Below, one piece after another: positions 45,393-54,237 of a stretch of DNA of 64,000 nt. The translations under genes and the position numbers were made by a program. Where the stretch lies: NCBI GenBank assembly GCA_002426015.1, contig DINS01000022.1:139315-203314 (forward strand), in the 5' to 3' direction. This DNA is from Flavobacteriaceae bacterium UBA5534. GTDB lineage: Bacteria; Bacteroidota; Bacteroidia; Flavobacteriales; Flavobacteriaceae. How positions within the stretch are numbered: the first letter of the stretch is position 1; every line of letters starts with the position of its first letter. The notes beneath the pieces are model-generated. The model did no database searches and had not been told where the DNA came from. It saw nothing but the letters and a program-made list of their open reading frames with translations.

Positions 45393-46625
45393 ATGAAACT
45401 TTTCAATTTTTTATACTACAATTTGGGCCATGCCTATATCAATACCTTTAGAGGTTTGTCTAAAGAAGTATGGTGGCTTGCATTAATTACGCTCATCAAT
45501 AGAGCTGGTACGATGGTCATTCCGTTTTTGTCATTGTATTTAACTACCAATCTAAAATTTTCATTAGATGATGTCGCATGGATTATGACTGCTTTTGGGC
45601 TGGGCTCAATTGCTGGCTCGTGGATTGGCGGAAAACTGACCGATAAAATAGGTTATTACAAAGTAATGATTGTCAGTCTTATGTTGAGCGGACTCTTATT
45701 TATTGGTTTTCAATTTTTAAAAACCTTTGTAGGTATCTGTACAGGTATTTTTGTACTGATGACTGTAGCTGATATGTTCCGACCTGCCATGTTTGTGGCA
45801 TTGAGCGCCTATAGCAAACCAGAAAATAAAACACGAAGTGTCACGCTCATTCGTTTAGCCATCAACCTTGGGTTTTCGGCTGGGCCAGCTATTGGTGGTT
45901 TGATAATCACTACCATGAGCTATGGTGGACTTTTTTGGGTAGATGGTATCACCTGTATGGTTGCTGCCATTGTTTTGCTCAATGTATTGCATCCAAAAAA
46001 ATCGAAAGTATTGGATATGGAAATCAACCCAAATCCAAAATCTGCTTATAAAGACAAACCATTTTTGATATTTTTCTTTGCAATGGTCATTTTTGGAATC
46101 ATTTTTCTTCAATTCATATCAACGCTTCCATACTTTTATAAAGTAGGTGCTGGTTTGTCTGAATTTGAAATCGGGCTGTTAATGGCATTGAACGGTATCT
46201 TGATTTTTGTTTTTGAAATGCCACTCATCAAGTGGTTAGAACAAAAAGGATATACAAAAGTAGGATTGATGTTATTTGGACTGATATTGACCACAGTGAG
46301 TTACTTGTTTTTAATGTATAATACGCTAATTGCCTTGATAGTGATAAGCATGATCATCGTCACCTTTGGCGAAATGATTGTGTTTCCATTCTCAAATGCA
46401 TTTTCCTTAAAACGTTCAAAACGTGGATTGCAGGGCGAATACATGGCTTTGTATAGCATTGCGTTTTCAATATCACATGTGTTTGCCCATAATCTAGGGT
46501 TTCACATGATTGACGGTCTTGGCTTTGACAACACATGGATTCTCATGGCTGTTTTAGGGCTTATAGGCATTGTTTTACTGGTTATTCTTAAACGTTACAT
46601 GCATTCAAATAATGAGATACAATGA
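45393..46625 (+). CDS. MFS transporter, drug-exporter-like
   Basis: The 410-residue protein has twelve membrane segments with the MFS loop motif SWIGGKLTDKIGYY between helices 2 and 3, and the antiporter-like motif C region in AINLGFSAGPAIGG. The type (MdtH/YajR-like DHA1) suggests efflux of small toxic compounds. It has no own promoter between the leader terminator and the ATG. The VOC gene overlaps its stop by 4 bp. Confidence 0.9.
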   Translation: MKLFNFLYYNLGHAYINTFRGLSKEVWWLALITLINRAGTMVIPFLSLYLTTNLKFSLDDVAWIMTAFGLGSIAGSWIGGKLTDKIGYYKVMIVSLMLSGLLFIGFQFLKTFVGICTGIFVLMTVADMFRPAMFVALSAYSKPENKTRSVTLIRLAINLGFSAGPAIGGLIITTMSYGGLFWVDGITCMVAAIVLLNVLHPKKSKVLDMEINPNPKSAYKDKPFLIFFFAMVIFGIIFLQFISTLPYFYKVGAGLSEFEIGLLMALNGILIFVFEMPLIKWLEQKGYTKVGLMLFGLILTTVSYLFLMYNTLIALIVISMIIVTFGEMIVFPFSNAFSLKRSKRGLQGEYMALYSIAFSISHVFAHNLGFHMIDGLGFDNTWILMAVLGLIGIVLLVILKRYMHSNNEIQ

Positions 46626-46999
46626 ATTTAAATCAGGTTACAATTCCGTCATTACATGTTGAAAATGCTACCAAGTTTTATCAAACATTAGGCTTGCGTC
46701 TCATTGTAGATGCTTTACCAAGATATGTTCGATTGGAATGTCCTGACGGAAATGCGACATTATCGATACATCAAGTTGATAAATTGCCAACAGGACATGG
46801 CATCACTATTTATTTTGAAGATGAAAATTTAGATGAGCTTGTTAAAAAACTTCAAGAAAAAGGGATTATTTTTACAAGCAAACCAAAAGACCAATCTTGG
46901 TTATGGCGAGAAGCTTATTTAAAAGATCTGGATGGCAATGCCATCATTTTATATAAAGCTGGAGAGAACCGAAAAAATCCGCCTTGGCGAGTCAGTTAA
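46622..46999 (+). CDS. VOC-family (glyoxalase/bleomycin-resistance-like) protein
   Basis: The 125-residue protein has the two beta-alpha-beta-beta-beta halves of the VOC fold: IPSLHVENATKFYQTLGLRL at the start and YLKDLDGNAIILYKAGENR at the end. Metal ligands may include His of LSIHQVDK and the final Glu region. VOC proteins include drug-binding resistance proteins and lyases. Coupling by ATGA to the MFS exporter suggests a common detoxification task. Confidence 0.85.
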   Translation: MNLNQVTIPSLHVENATKFYQTLGLRLIVDALPRYVRLECPDGNATLSIHQVDKLPTGHGITIYFEDENLDELVKKLQEKGIIFTSKPKDQSWLWREAYLKDLDGNAIILYKAGENRKNPPWRVS

Positions 47000-47028
47000 T
47001 AATCATATTTAATAATAGAAACCTAATT

Positions 47029-47550
47029 ATGGAATCTTGGAAGAACCTACCTATTTACATAAAAGCAAAGGAAATCGAAAAAGTGGTGGCCTCTCTGATT
47101 GAGTTTATCAGAGATTCCGAACTACCACATGCTGATGATGTTGACCTTGAACTCATGGAAGGAAAGTTTGTAGAGATGATGACAAATGCCAAAGAAATAA
47201 CAAGTTATATCGTTTCTGCTTCAAGACCCAATACACCATACGACTATGCCATGGAAAATGCGGTGTTTATTAAAACAGCAGCTTTTGAATTGTTAGGTGA
47301 TAGTGCTTATATTGAAGAGTTGGGCTTCAAGGACATTGATTATCTCGACCTGTTATATGATGAAATAGAAGCGTTACGAGTGCTATTTGTAGATTGGATT
47401 GAAACCTTCCCAAGATGGAGGTATGGTAGTGATAACGAATGGAACCTGTTCAATCCAGAAGGCATTGATATCATTTATTTGAATCAAAACGATAATATTG
47501 ATGAAGACGATGAGTATGAAGACGATGATATTGACGATGACGACATCTAA
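47029..47550 (+). CDS. Helical protein with acidic tail, related to the 48138 product
   Basis: The ATG at 47029 (MESWKNLPIYIKAKEI) is chosen over a longer reading that overlaps the VOC gene. The 173-residue protein is all-helical with a very acidic C-terminus (about 155-173, mostly D and E). The start NLPIYIKAKEIEKVV and the segment DYLDLLYDEIEALRVLFVDWIETF match the 48138 protein (DLPIYKKALDIIIL, DYLPILRSELRKFRRLQHTW), so the two are paralogues of four-helix-bundle type. Function is unknown. Confidence 0.8.
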   Translation: MESWKNLPIYIKAKEIEKVVASLIEFIRDSELPHADDVDLELMEGKFVEMMTNAKEITSYIVSASRPNTPYDYAMENAVFIKTAAFELLGDSAYIEELGFKDIDYLDLLYDEIEALRVLFVDWIETFPRWRYGSDNEWNLFNPEGIDIIYLNQNDNIDEDDEYEDDDIDDDDI

Positions 47551-47578
47551 ACACACATCAACAAATCAACACCAAGGA

Positions 47579-48022
47579 CTACCTCACAGGCTTTACATCA
47601 TTAAAGCTAACCACGTGTGACAATACAATTTGTGTCTTGGTTTCACCATAAGTTATAAGCTGGTCTATGAATGTTTCTAAATGCTTTTGGTTTTTTAGGA
47701 CGACTTCCATCACGATATTTTCATTGCCAGTAATACGATAACAGTTTAGGACCTCGTCATAGGTTTTTACTTTTTCCAAAAAGGGCTTCAACATTCCCAT
47801 AAAAGCGCGTAAAGTAATGATTGCTTTAAGCTGATAACCAACCTCTATAGGCGCAATATGTGCATGGTAACCACGAATTATACCTGCATCTTCCATCTTT
47901 TTGATACGTTCAGAAACTGCTGGTGAACTGATACCAACCTGCCTTCCAATTTCGGCATTAGATTGCCTTGCATTGGCCTGTAAGCACTTCAAAATCTTCC
48001 AGTTGAGCGAATCGATAATCAT
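47579..48022 (-). CDS. Lrp/AsnC-family transcription regulator
   Basis: The 147-residue protein has the N-terminal winged HTH (LNWKILKCLQANARQSNAEIGRQVGISSPAVSERIKKMEDAGII) and the C-terminal RAM domain (about 65-145) that binds amino acids and forms octamers. It lies between the two related helical protein genes and diverges from the second. Confidence 0.95.
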   Translation of the reverse strand: MIIDSLNWKILKCLQANARQSNAEIGRQVGISSPAVSERIKKMEDAGIIRGYHAHIAPIEVGYQLKAIITLRAFMGMLKPFLEKVKTYDEVLNCYRITGNENIVMEVVLKNQKHLETFIDQLITYGETKTQIVLSHVVSFNDVKPVR

Positions 48023-48111
48023 TTAAAGAAAATTAATATTAATACCTTTATATTTAAAGCAAATATACGCAATTACCTTAAAATCAAAAGAAGTAAATCA
48101 TTGCTTATCGC

Positions 48112-48119
48112 TAATTTTG
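48112..48119 (+). promoter_or_regulatory. -7 box for the 48138 gene
   Basis: TAATTTTG fits TAnnTTTG, 18 bp before the ATG at 48138. The short divergent spacer (48023-48137) could hold a site for the Lrp-type regulator. Confidence 0.45.
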
Positions 48120-48137
48120 ATAAAATTGCTATTAAAA

Positions 48138-48533
48138 ATGTTGTACCCCATCCCATCGCATCTGTCTGATTTGCCTATTTATAAAAAGGCTTTGGACATT
48201 ATTATTTTGTCGAGAAGTATTTCTACCTATCTCAATCAGGATCTTTGTTATCTAAAACCAGATGGAAGTGAAGATGCAAACATCTATTTTTCTGGTGATA
48301 TTGTGCAGCAATCAGTGAGTTTGGCTCCTGAAATTGCCAATGCCGAACGTGAGCGCTTTACCGACAAGAAGCATAAGCATATAGACTCTTTAGAACGATT
48401 GACCAATATGCTTTACAAAAACTGTAAACGATTGGAACAATCCAATAGCAATGGTAAAGACTACTTACCTATCTTACGTAGTGAGCTGCGCAAGTTCAGA
48501 CGTTTGCAGCATACATGGATGTTGACCCTTTGA
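48138..48533 (+). CDS. Small four-helix-type protein, related to the 47029 product
   Basis: The 131-residue protein starts MLYPIPSHLSDLPIYKKALDI. Start choice avoids a TTG within the -7 box. It is helical and basic, while its paralogue at 47029 is acidic. The LPIYKKA helix start resembles the four-helix-bundle proteins of the 23S intervening-sequence type, but the match is loose. Confidence 0.8.
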   Translation: MLYPIPSHLSDLPIYKKALDIIILSRSISTYLNQDLCYLKPDGSEDANIYFSGDIVQQSVSLAPEIANAERERFTDKKHKHIDSLERLTNMLYKNCKRLEQSNSNGKDYLPILRSELRKFRRLQHTWMLTL

Positions 48534-48538
48534 TACGT

Positions 48539-48685
48539 TTAAATACTTAATTTCAAACCAGACTTATCATGAGTCACAATCTGACTGTCAGCCTCATGGT
48601 ATTTTTCAGATTTAATGGTGTACAAAAGCCATTCAAAATAGTTTTTTGATTGTCTCTTAAAGTGGTAAGGTAATGTTGTTTCCAT
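48539..48685 (-). CDS. Small hypothetical protein (48 residues)
   Basis: ATG 48685 to TAG/TAA at 48539 encodes METTLPYHFKRQSKNYFEWL and 28 further residues, a compact mixed sequence with no membrane helix. A TATTTTTG -7 box on the minus strand (48739-48732) lies 47 bp upstream and excludes the longer ATG at 48742. Codon pattern looks coding; function unknown. Confidence 0.5.
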   Translation of the reverse strand: METTLPYHFKRQSKNYFEWLLYTIKSEKYHEADSQIVTHDKSGLKLSI

Positions 48686-48882
48686 AATCATATCAATTAG
48701 ATTAAACACAAGTTGATAAATTGAGGGTAAACAAAAATACAACCCATTATAACCGACCCATAATTTATTAGATGAGATGCCATGTTAAGTACACCAATAG
48801 CAATCTAGTGCATTATTATACGACCAAAAGCAATCTCATTATCATTGAGTGCAGTGGTCTTCAATTTTTGTACTTGCATGTA

Positions 48883-49299
48883 TTAAAATGATTGTGAAGG
48901 AAGGTTTTCTTTTACTATTTCAGATTTTGTAAACAACCTGATAACAACACCCTCCTCATGATTCCATTCTAACATAATAACATCATTAGAAACCAAATCC
49001 CTTTTATTTTTTGTCCAAGGAATGATATAACATCCCAATACATTTTTTTCTTTAGAAACCCTCTTGTTTACTTTTTCAATGGTTCTTAATATGGTTCCAC
49101 TTGCCAAATCGGTTTCTCTTGTTTTTAGAAAAAGCCACATGTCATTATTAAGCGGTGTTGCGTATTCATAAAATCCTTGCCTACGATAGGCATCAATGGT
49201 TTTTGATTGGCTTTCTGTAAAAAAATATGTTGTTTGAGTATTACAACCTACCGAAAGCATCAAAAGAAATAATGGCTGAAGAAACTTCAAAGTTTTCAT
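48883..49299 (-). CDS. Lipoprotein of unknown function
   Basis: The 138-residue protein has a lipobox LSVGC (Cys about residue 19). The mature part (FFTESQSKTIDAYRRQGFYEYATPLNN, MLEWNHEEGVVIRLFTK) is mixed alpha/beta. No family is recognised. It is divergent from the two-component operon at 49495. Confidence 0.75.
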   Translation of the reverse strand: MKTLKFLQPLFLLMLSVGCNTQTTYFFTESQSKTIDAYRRQGFYEYATPLNNDMWLFLKTRETDLASGTILRTIEKVNKRVSKEKNVLGCYIIPWTKNKRDLVSNDVIMLEWNHEEGVVIRLFTKSEIVKENLPSQSF

Positions 49300-49366
49300 A
49301 TCTTTATCTATTACTCGACAAAGTTGAAAAGCGTCTTAATTTTTTACAGAATGAAATGTACTGAAC

Positions 49367-49421
49367 GTGAATTTTAGTGCCATGAACAAGTCATATACCG
49401 ATTCATGACATTAAAATTCAC
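49367..49421. promoter_or_regulatory. Large inverted repeat upstream of the 49495 promoter
   Basis: The 20-bp arms 49367-49386 and 49402-49421 match as inverted repeats at 18 of 20 positions, with a 15-bp spacer. A further TTCATGAC follows at 49423-49430 as a direct repeat of the right arm start. It ends just upstream of the -33 element, a position suiting an activator or repressor. Confidence 0.6.
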
Positions 49422-49435
49422 TTTCATGACCAAAT

Positions 49436-49468
49436 TTGAAAATGATAACTGTTTTCCGTATAAATTTG
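49436..49468 (+). promoter_or_regulatory. Promoter of the 49495 kinase operon
   Basis: TTG (49436-49438), 22 bp, TAAATTTG (49461-49468) fit the Bacteroidetes consensus. The -7 box is 26 bp before the ATG. Confidence 0.75.
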
Positions 49469-49494
49469 GATAACTTTTTAAAAAGGTTTGAAAC

Positions 49495-51240
49495 ATGAAT
49501 TTTAAAGTCACTTTCATCTTTCTATGTCTCACTTTCGGAACACATTCAGTTGCTCAAACTGCAAAGGCTTCCATTTACCAAGACAGTCTGAATGTGCTTA
49601 TAAAAAAATCTTCTATAGCACCAGAACAGACCATAAAAATATCAGACTCCTTGATGCTATTGGCAAAAGAACAACATGATATAAAACGATATGCCTCATT
49701 GGTTTTAGCAAAGGGAACCGCCTATTCCTTTTTAGGGAAAAATACGGAGGCCCTAAACCATCAAATGAAGGCCTTTAAGATTTTTGATTCTATAAACGAT
49801 CCTACGGGAAAGGTTGTGAGTCTCGTCAACATCTCGTATTCACATGTTCATCTGCAAAATCATAAAAAAGCAAAAGGTTATCTATTAGAAGCTTTGGAAA
49901 TGACAGACTCAAATAATAGCAAGCTTTTAATGAGCATTTATGCCAATTTAGGCAACACCTGTGTAGAAGCAGGAGATTTGAGCGAAGGGATTGGTTACTA
50001 TGAAAAATCATTGACCTATTACAAAAAGAACGATAATGCCTATGGCCAGGCCATGATTTATCATGGAATGGCCATGGCATATCAAAAACTACAAAACACA
50101 TCATTGGCAGAACGCTATTGCCTTTTGGCTTTGGAGCAACAGAAAAAAACCGATTCGGATTATGCACTATCAGGCATTGCACTAACACTTGGAGAGATTT
50201 ATTTAGAACAACAAAAGTGGGAACTTTCAAAAAAATATCTCAATATGGGTAGGGAAGCTGCAGAACGCATCAATTCACTTTACTTTTTAGAAACCTATTA
50301 TAAAAATATGATGCAATGGCATAAAGCCAAAGGAAATTTTCAATCTGCATTGGAGAATTACGAAAAGTTTACCACCTTAAAGGATTCACTCTATTCCATA
50401 GAGAACACAAAATCCAATAGCGAATTGGAAGAAAAATTTCAAAATGAATTGAAATCAAACGAAATACAGCTTTTGAAAACCCAAAAGGAATTGGCGACCG
50501 CAGAAATAGAGAAAAACCGTTTTTGGGCACTCATACTCATTCTTATCACAATCCTTTGTCTTGCTGCAATTATTGTTTTATATCAAAGTTACAAAGTAAA
50601 CAAAAAGTCCAATGAATTACTAAAAATGGAAAAAGTGCAGCTTGCCGAACGTAATCGTCTATTGGAAAGCGAGAATATTTTAGTGCAATTTGAAACCTTA
50701 AAAACACAGGTCAGTCCACATTTCTTGTTTAATTCCTTGAGTGCCTTAACATCCTTGATAAAGACCGATCCAGAGAAAGCGATGCAGTTTACAAAGGAAT
50801 TTTCAAAAATATTTAGGAGCACGTTGGAACTGAAAGAAAAAAACCTCATCACATTAAAAGAGGAACTGGAGCATGTCAAATCGTATCTCTACCTACAAAA
50901 AATGAGATTTGATTCCAATTTAATCACCCATATCTCCATCGATTCAGAATATTTAAACGACTATTTGCCACCTTTCTCGCTTCAGATGGTCATCGAAAAT
51001 GCCATCAAGCACAACATCATTACCATCGAATCCCCATTGACCATTGAAATCTTTGCCAAAAATGATTTTCTGATAGTCACCAACAATCTTCAACCTAGGC
51101 AAATTACCGAAGACTCCACTAAAACAGGCGTAAAAAATATTACCTCTCGCTATAAATACATTTCGGAGTTGGAGCCAACCTTCGAGATTGTGGATACTCT
51201 TTTTTATGTCAAATTACCATTAATCAAAGAAGAATCATGA
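49495..51240 (+). CDS. TPR sensor histidine kinase (LytS/His_kinase type)
   Basis: The 581-residue protein has a signal peptide (to about residue 20, SVAQ), periplasmic TPR repeats (about 60-300, e.g. EALNHQMKAFKIFDS, GIGYYEKSLTYYKK), a membrane helix (about 342-362), a coiled coil and the His_kinase domain: LKTQVSPHFLFNSLSALTSL with His409. The HATPase part has MVIENAIKHN. It differs in kinase type from the HisKA_2 protein at 11770. The LytTR regulator overlaps its stop by 4 bp. Confidence 0.94.
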   Translation: MNFKVTFIFLCLTFGTHSVAQTAKASIYQDSLNVLIKKSSIAPEQTIKISDSLMLLAKEQHDIKRYASLVLAKGTAYSFLGKNTEALNHQMKAFKIFDSINDPTGKVVSLVNISYSHVHLQNHKKAKGYLLEALEMTDSNNSKLLMSIYANLGNTCVEAGDLSEGIGYYEKSLTYYKKNDNAYGQAMIYHGMAMAYQKLQNTSLAERYCLLALEQQKKTDSDYALSGIALTLGEIYLEQQKWELSKKYLNMGREAAERINSLYFLETYYKNMMQWHKAKGNFQSALENYEKFTTLKDSLYSIENTKSNSELEEKFQNELKSNEIQLLKTQKELATAEIEKNRFWALILILITILCLAAIIVLYQSYKVNKKSNELLKMEKVQLAERNRLLESENILVQFETLKTQVSPHFLFNSLSALTSLIKTDPEKAMQFTKEFSKIFRSTLELKEKNLITLKEELEHVKSYLYLQKMRFDSNLITHISIDSEYLNDYLPPFSLQMVIENAIKHNIITIESPLTIEIFAKNDFLIVTNNLQPRQITEDSTKTGVKNITSRYKYISELEPTFEIVDTLFYVKLPLIKEES

Positions 51241-51986
51241 AAGCCGTAATCATTGAAGATGAAAAATTAGCATCAAACTACCTGAAGACCCTACTTCAGA
51301 AGGAAAGTCTAAATATTGAGGTCGTGAAGATTATTGACAATGTTAAGGAAGCAATACATTGGCTTTCCAATCATACAATAGATATCATATTTTTAGATAT
51401 CCATTTAGGCGATGACACCAGTTTTTCCATTTTTGAAAAATTGCACATCAATACACCCATCATCTTTACGACAGCCTATAACGAATATGCCATCAAGGCT
51501 TTCAAATTGAACAGTATCGATTATCTCTTGAAACCAATTGATGAAGAAGAATTGGGATTAGCCATCAAAAAACTTCGCACCCAAATTGCAGAGCACACCA
51601 CTTTCGATTTTCAAAAACTTTTAGATTCCCTACAACAAAAAGAAGCCTATCAAGAGCGATTTATGGTCGTGAGTGGCCAAAAAATAAAAAGTATTCCTAT
51701 TGAACAAGTGGCTTATTTCCTATCGGAAGGTCGCTATGTGAAATTGGTTACCAAATCCAATGAAAAATACCTCATAGACCAATCTTTGGAAAGCTTGGAG
51801 AACAAACTGAATCCTAGCCTATTTTATCGTGTCAACCGTCAAGCCATCGTAGGTTTTACCAGTATCCAACAAATGATTGTATGGTCTAAAAGCCGTGTTA
51901 AACTGGAATTAAACCCACCTTCAGAGTTTGATATCATTGTGAGTATTGACAAATCGGGAGAATTCAAAAAATGGCTCAATCGTTGA
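51237..51986 (+). CDS. LytTR-type response regulator
   Basis: The receiver (1-118) has Glu7/Asp8, phosphoacceptor Asp54 (IIFLDIHLG), TTAYNEYAIKAF and KPI. The LytTR domain (about 140-245) has IKSIPIEQVAYFLSEGRYVKLVT and FYRVNRQAIVG. It is translationally coupled to the kinase. Two promoters downstream (52062-52108 and 53998-54044) share a 22-bp-spaced repeat suited to a LytTR dimer, so the OMP and cytochrome genes are probable targets. Confidence 0.95.
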   Translation: MKAVIIEDEKLASNYLKTLLQKESLNIEVVKIIDNVKEAIHWLSNHTIDIIFLDIHLGDDTSFSIFEKLHINTPIIFTTAYNEYAIKAFKLNSIDYLLKPIDEEELGLAIKKLRTQIAEHTTFDFQKLLDSLQQKEAYQERFMVVSGQKIKSIPIEQVAYFLSEGRYVKLVTKSNEKYLIDQSLESLENKLNPSLFYRVNRQAIVGFTSIQQMIVWSKSRVKLELNPPSEFDIIVSIDKSGEFKKWLNR

Positions 51987-52061
51987 AATTATCTGTATGA
52001 TTCTGTCATTACAGCTTCCAATCTTCATATTTACAGCACATTCATATCAATTTTTTTCCCC

Positions 52062-52108
52062 TTCGTTACATTTTGAAATGTTGTTCGTCTAGAGCCAAGA
52101 TATATTTG
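52062..52108 (+). promoter_or_regulatory. LytTR-type promoter module A (OMP gene)
   Basis: TTCGTTACA starts at 52062 and TTCGTCTAG at 52084, 22 bp apart. The -7 box TATATTTG starts at 52101, 17 bp after the second repeat start. The same spacing occurs in module B. Confidence 0.65.
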
Positions 52109-52163
52109 TACCACAATAGAAATATATCTATTAAATCAATCATTAATCAAAAAACGAACAATT

Positions 52164-52832
52164 ATGAAATTTAGAATTTTATTACTTACAGGCTTAACGT
52201 TGTTAGTTTGTAAAATGGCTTCGGCCCAAGATGTAACATTTGGTGTTAAAGCAGGAGCGAACCTGTCCACTTTAAAAACCGATTTAGATGGTGAAAAGTA
52301 TTTGCTTGGATACCATTTTGGTGGATTGGCTGACATCAAGTTCAGTGAAAAATTTTCTATCCAACCCGAATTACTGTACTCGTTGGAGGGAGCAAAAATT
52401 GATGACTCTTTTAGTTTTGAAGACGAAGGTACCACCTTTGGTATCGATTACAAAGAAGACATTAAGTTGGCTTACCTCCAACTTCCAGTAATGTTCAAGT
52501 ATCAAGTGGCAAAAAACTTGAACTTGGAAGCAGGTCCACAAATTGGCTATTTATTGAGTGCCAAAAGTGATTATGATGTCACTTTGCGCTTTGATGGTGA
52601 AGTCATGACCGATTCTGGTTCAGAAAAAATAAAGGACCAAGTCAAATCATTGAATTTTGGACTGAACTTTGGATTGGGCTATGAGTTCAGCAACAAAATG
52701 TTTGTACAGGGACGATATCATTTAGGTTTATCAGATATCAACGATTCTGAACCAAGCGCAGATGAAGACTCCATCGATAGAGGAAGCATAAAAAACAGCA
52801 GCTTTCAGGTATCTGTAGGTTACAAGTTTTAA
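52164..52832 (+). CDS. Outer-membrane beta-barrel protein (porin family)
   Basis: The 222-residue protein has a signal peptide (to about residue 22, ASAQ) and the OMP_b-brl_2 pattern: VTFGVKAGANLSTLKTD, SIQPELLYSLEGAK, YLQLPVMFKYQVAKNLNLEAGPQIGYLL, a long acidic loop and a final strand SFQVSVGYKF ending in Phe. It forms a small eight-strand barrel. Its promoter is module A next to the two-component operon. Confidence 0.92.
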   Translation: MKFRILLLTGLTLLVCKMASAQDVTFGVKAGANLSTLKTDLDGEKYLLGYHFGGLADIKFSEKFSIQPELLYSLEGAKIDDSFSFEDEGTTFGIDYKEDIKLAYLQLPVMFKYQVAKNLNLEAGPQIGYLLSAKSDYDVTLRFDGEVMTDSGSEKIKDQVKSLNFGLNFGLGYEFSNKMFVQGRYHLGLSDINDSEPSADEDSIDRGSIKNSSFQVSVGYKF

Positions 52833-52859
52833 ACGTTAGTGTTTAGTTTCATTTTAAAA

Positions 52860-52895
52860 AAAAAAGGGGTTTCACAACATAGAAACTCCTTTTTT
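52860..52895 (+). terminator. Terminator after the OMP gene
   Basis: AAAAAAGGGGTTTC (52860-52873) pairs with GAAACTCCTTTTTT (52882-52895) with one mismatch, and ends in a T-run. Confidence 0.85.
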
Positions 52896-52938
52896 ATTTC
52901 AAAAAAACTGTTTAGTACAAACCTTTAAAATCAAAATC

Positions 52939-53793
52939 ATGAAAAATATACATGCTATAAGGGTCGTTCTTTTTATTGTCATATTGGTTCTTTTGACCAG
53001 TTTTCAAGATGTTGCGCTAACAACTATTGAAAACCAAGGAGTCAAGACATTTCTCATTATGTGGATACCAGGAATTTCAGCAATACTTGTGGCCCTTTTT
53101 ACAAAACTCTCTTTAAAACGTTTTGGTTGGCGCATTTCAATCAAATGGATTTCTGTTGGATGGATGTTGCCAATTTTGTATGGAACCATCGCCTACTCAT
53201 TAGTTTGGGTATTTGGCCTCGGTGATATGCCCAATCCTACCTTTTTGGAAAGAGCACGACTTACTTTAGGAATGACAACTGATAGCGATACGTTTAACAT
53301 AGTAGCTGCTTTTTTCTATATAACAGTCGTTTGCCTTTTACCAAACATGCTATTTTGTTTGGGCGAAGAGTTAGGATGGAGAGGGTTTCTTGTTCCAGAA
53401 TTGACCAAATGGATTTCTTTGAAAAATGCAGGATGGGTCAGTGGAATCATTTGGGCATTATGGCATTTTCCTGCAATAATTTCTGGTGCTTATGCCGTAG
53501 AAGACGTTCCTTTATGGTATCAGATCTTTTGTTTTACATTATTGGTTATTTCTACAGCAGTGATTTTGGCATTTTTAAGGATAAAATCCAATAGCATTTG
53601 GCCTGCTGTCGTATTTCATGCTGTTCACAATGGCATCATTCAAAGGTTTTTCGATAGAATTACCATAGATAATGGATTGACCTATTTATTCATAGGAGAA
53701 TTTGGAATTATCCTAGCTACAGTCACCTCTTTCTTTGCTGTTTATTATTACAATTGTTCAAGAAAAATTGAACCGCTTCGGTTTAAAATGTGA
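52939..53793 (+). CDS. CPBP intramembrane metalloprotease
   Basis: The 284-residue protein has about eight membrane helices and the CPBP/Rce1 motifs: EELGWRGFL (Glu143, Glu144, Arg148), WALWHFP and a late FHAVHNGI. CPBP proteases process prenylated proteins in eukaryotes and bacteriocin or membrane substrates in bacteria. No substrate gene is adjacent. Confidence 0.92.
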   Translation: MKNIHAIRVVLFIVILVLLTSFQDVALTTIENQGVKTFLIMWIPGISAILVALFTKLSLKRFGWRISIKWISVGWMLPILYGTIAYSLVWVFGLGDMPNPTFLERARLTLGMTTDSDTFNIVAAFFYITVVCLLPNMLFCLGEELGWRGFLVPELTKWISLKNAGWVSGIIWALWHFPAIISGAYAVEDVPLWYQIFCFTLLVISTAVILAFLRIKSNSIWPAVVFHAVHNGIIQRFFDRITIDNGLTYLFIGEFGIILATVTSFFAVYYYNCSRKIEPLRFKM

Positions 53794-53997
53794 TGCCCTT
53801 TTATCTAGTCTGGCAGAATTTCAAAATAGAAATGGCGCCATAAATCGACATGGATCAAGGCCTCTTCACTACTATGGTAAAACCCTTTAAAAACAACTGT
53901 TTCCACCATTTCAACTTAAGAAACATTAATGAAAAATGGCTGTCGATATCTCTATAAACAGCTCATTTATAACACTTTCATTACAATTTTTTACCCT

Positions 53998-54044
53998 TTC
54001 GTAACATTTTTTAATGAGTGTCGTCTCTAGCTCAAATACATTTG
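53998..54044 (+). promoter_or_regulatory. LytTR-type promoter module B (cytochrome operon)
   Basis: TTCGTAACA at 53998 and GTCGTCTCT at 54020 are 22 bp apart; the -7 box TACATTTG starts at 54037, 17 bp after the second. The flanks (CCCTTTCG, ACATTTT, CATTAATCAAAAAA in the leader) also match module A. The rest of the 53794-54089 gap holds no gene. Confidence 0.65.
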
Positions 54045-54089
54045 TATTCAAAACAATAAATCATCATTAATCAAAAAAAAATCAAGAGT

Positions 54090-54236
54090 ATGAAATTTCA
54101 TCAAACTTTAAAAAACCCAAACAGTATGTTATGTGCTTCACATAGCAATGTGATTCTCGGTAGATATTATTCTAGGAGAACGATAGAAGACATCGCATAC
54201 ACATTACCTACTAATTTAAAAACACTATTAATCTAA
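54090..54236 (+). CDS. Small ORF (48 residues) between module B and the cytochrome gene
   Basis: ATG 54090 to TAA 54236 encodes MKFHQTLKNPNSMLC and 33 further residues, ending TNLKTLLI. It starts with the same ATGAAATTT as the OMP gene under module A. It could be a real small protein or a relic of a duplicated gene start. It ends 1 bp before the cytochrome start. Confidence 0.35.
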   Translation: MKFHQTLKNPNSMLCASHSNVILGRYYSRRTIEDIAYTLPTNLKTLLI

Positions 54237-54237
54237 A

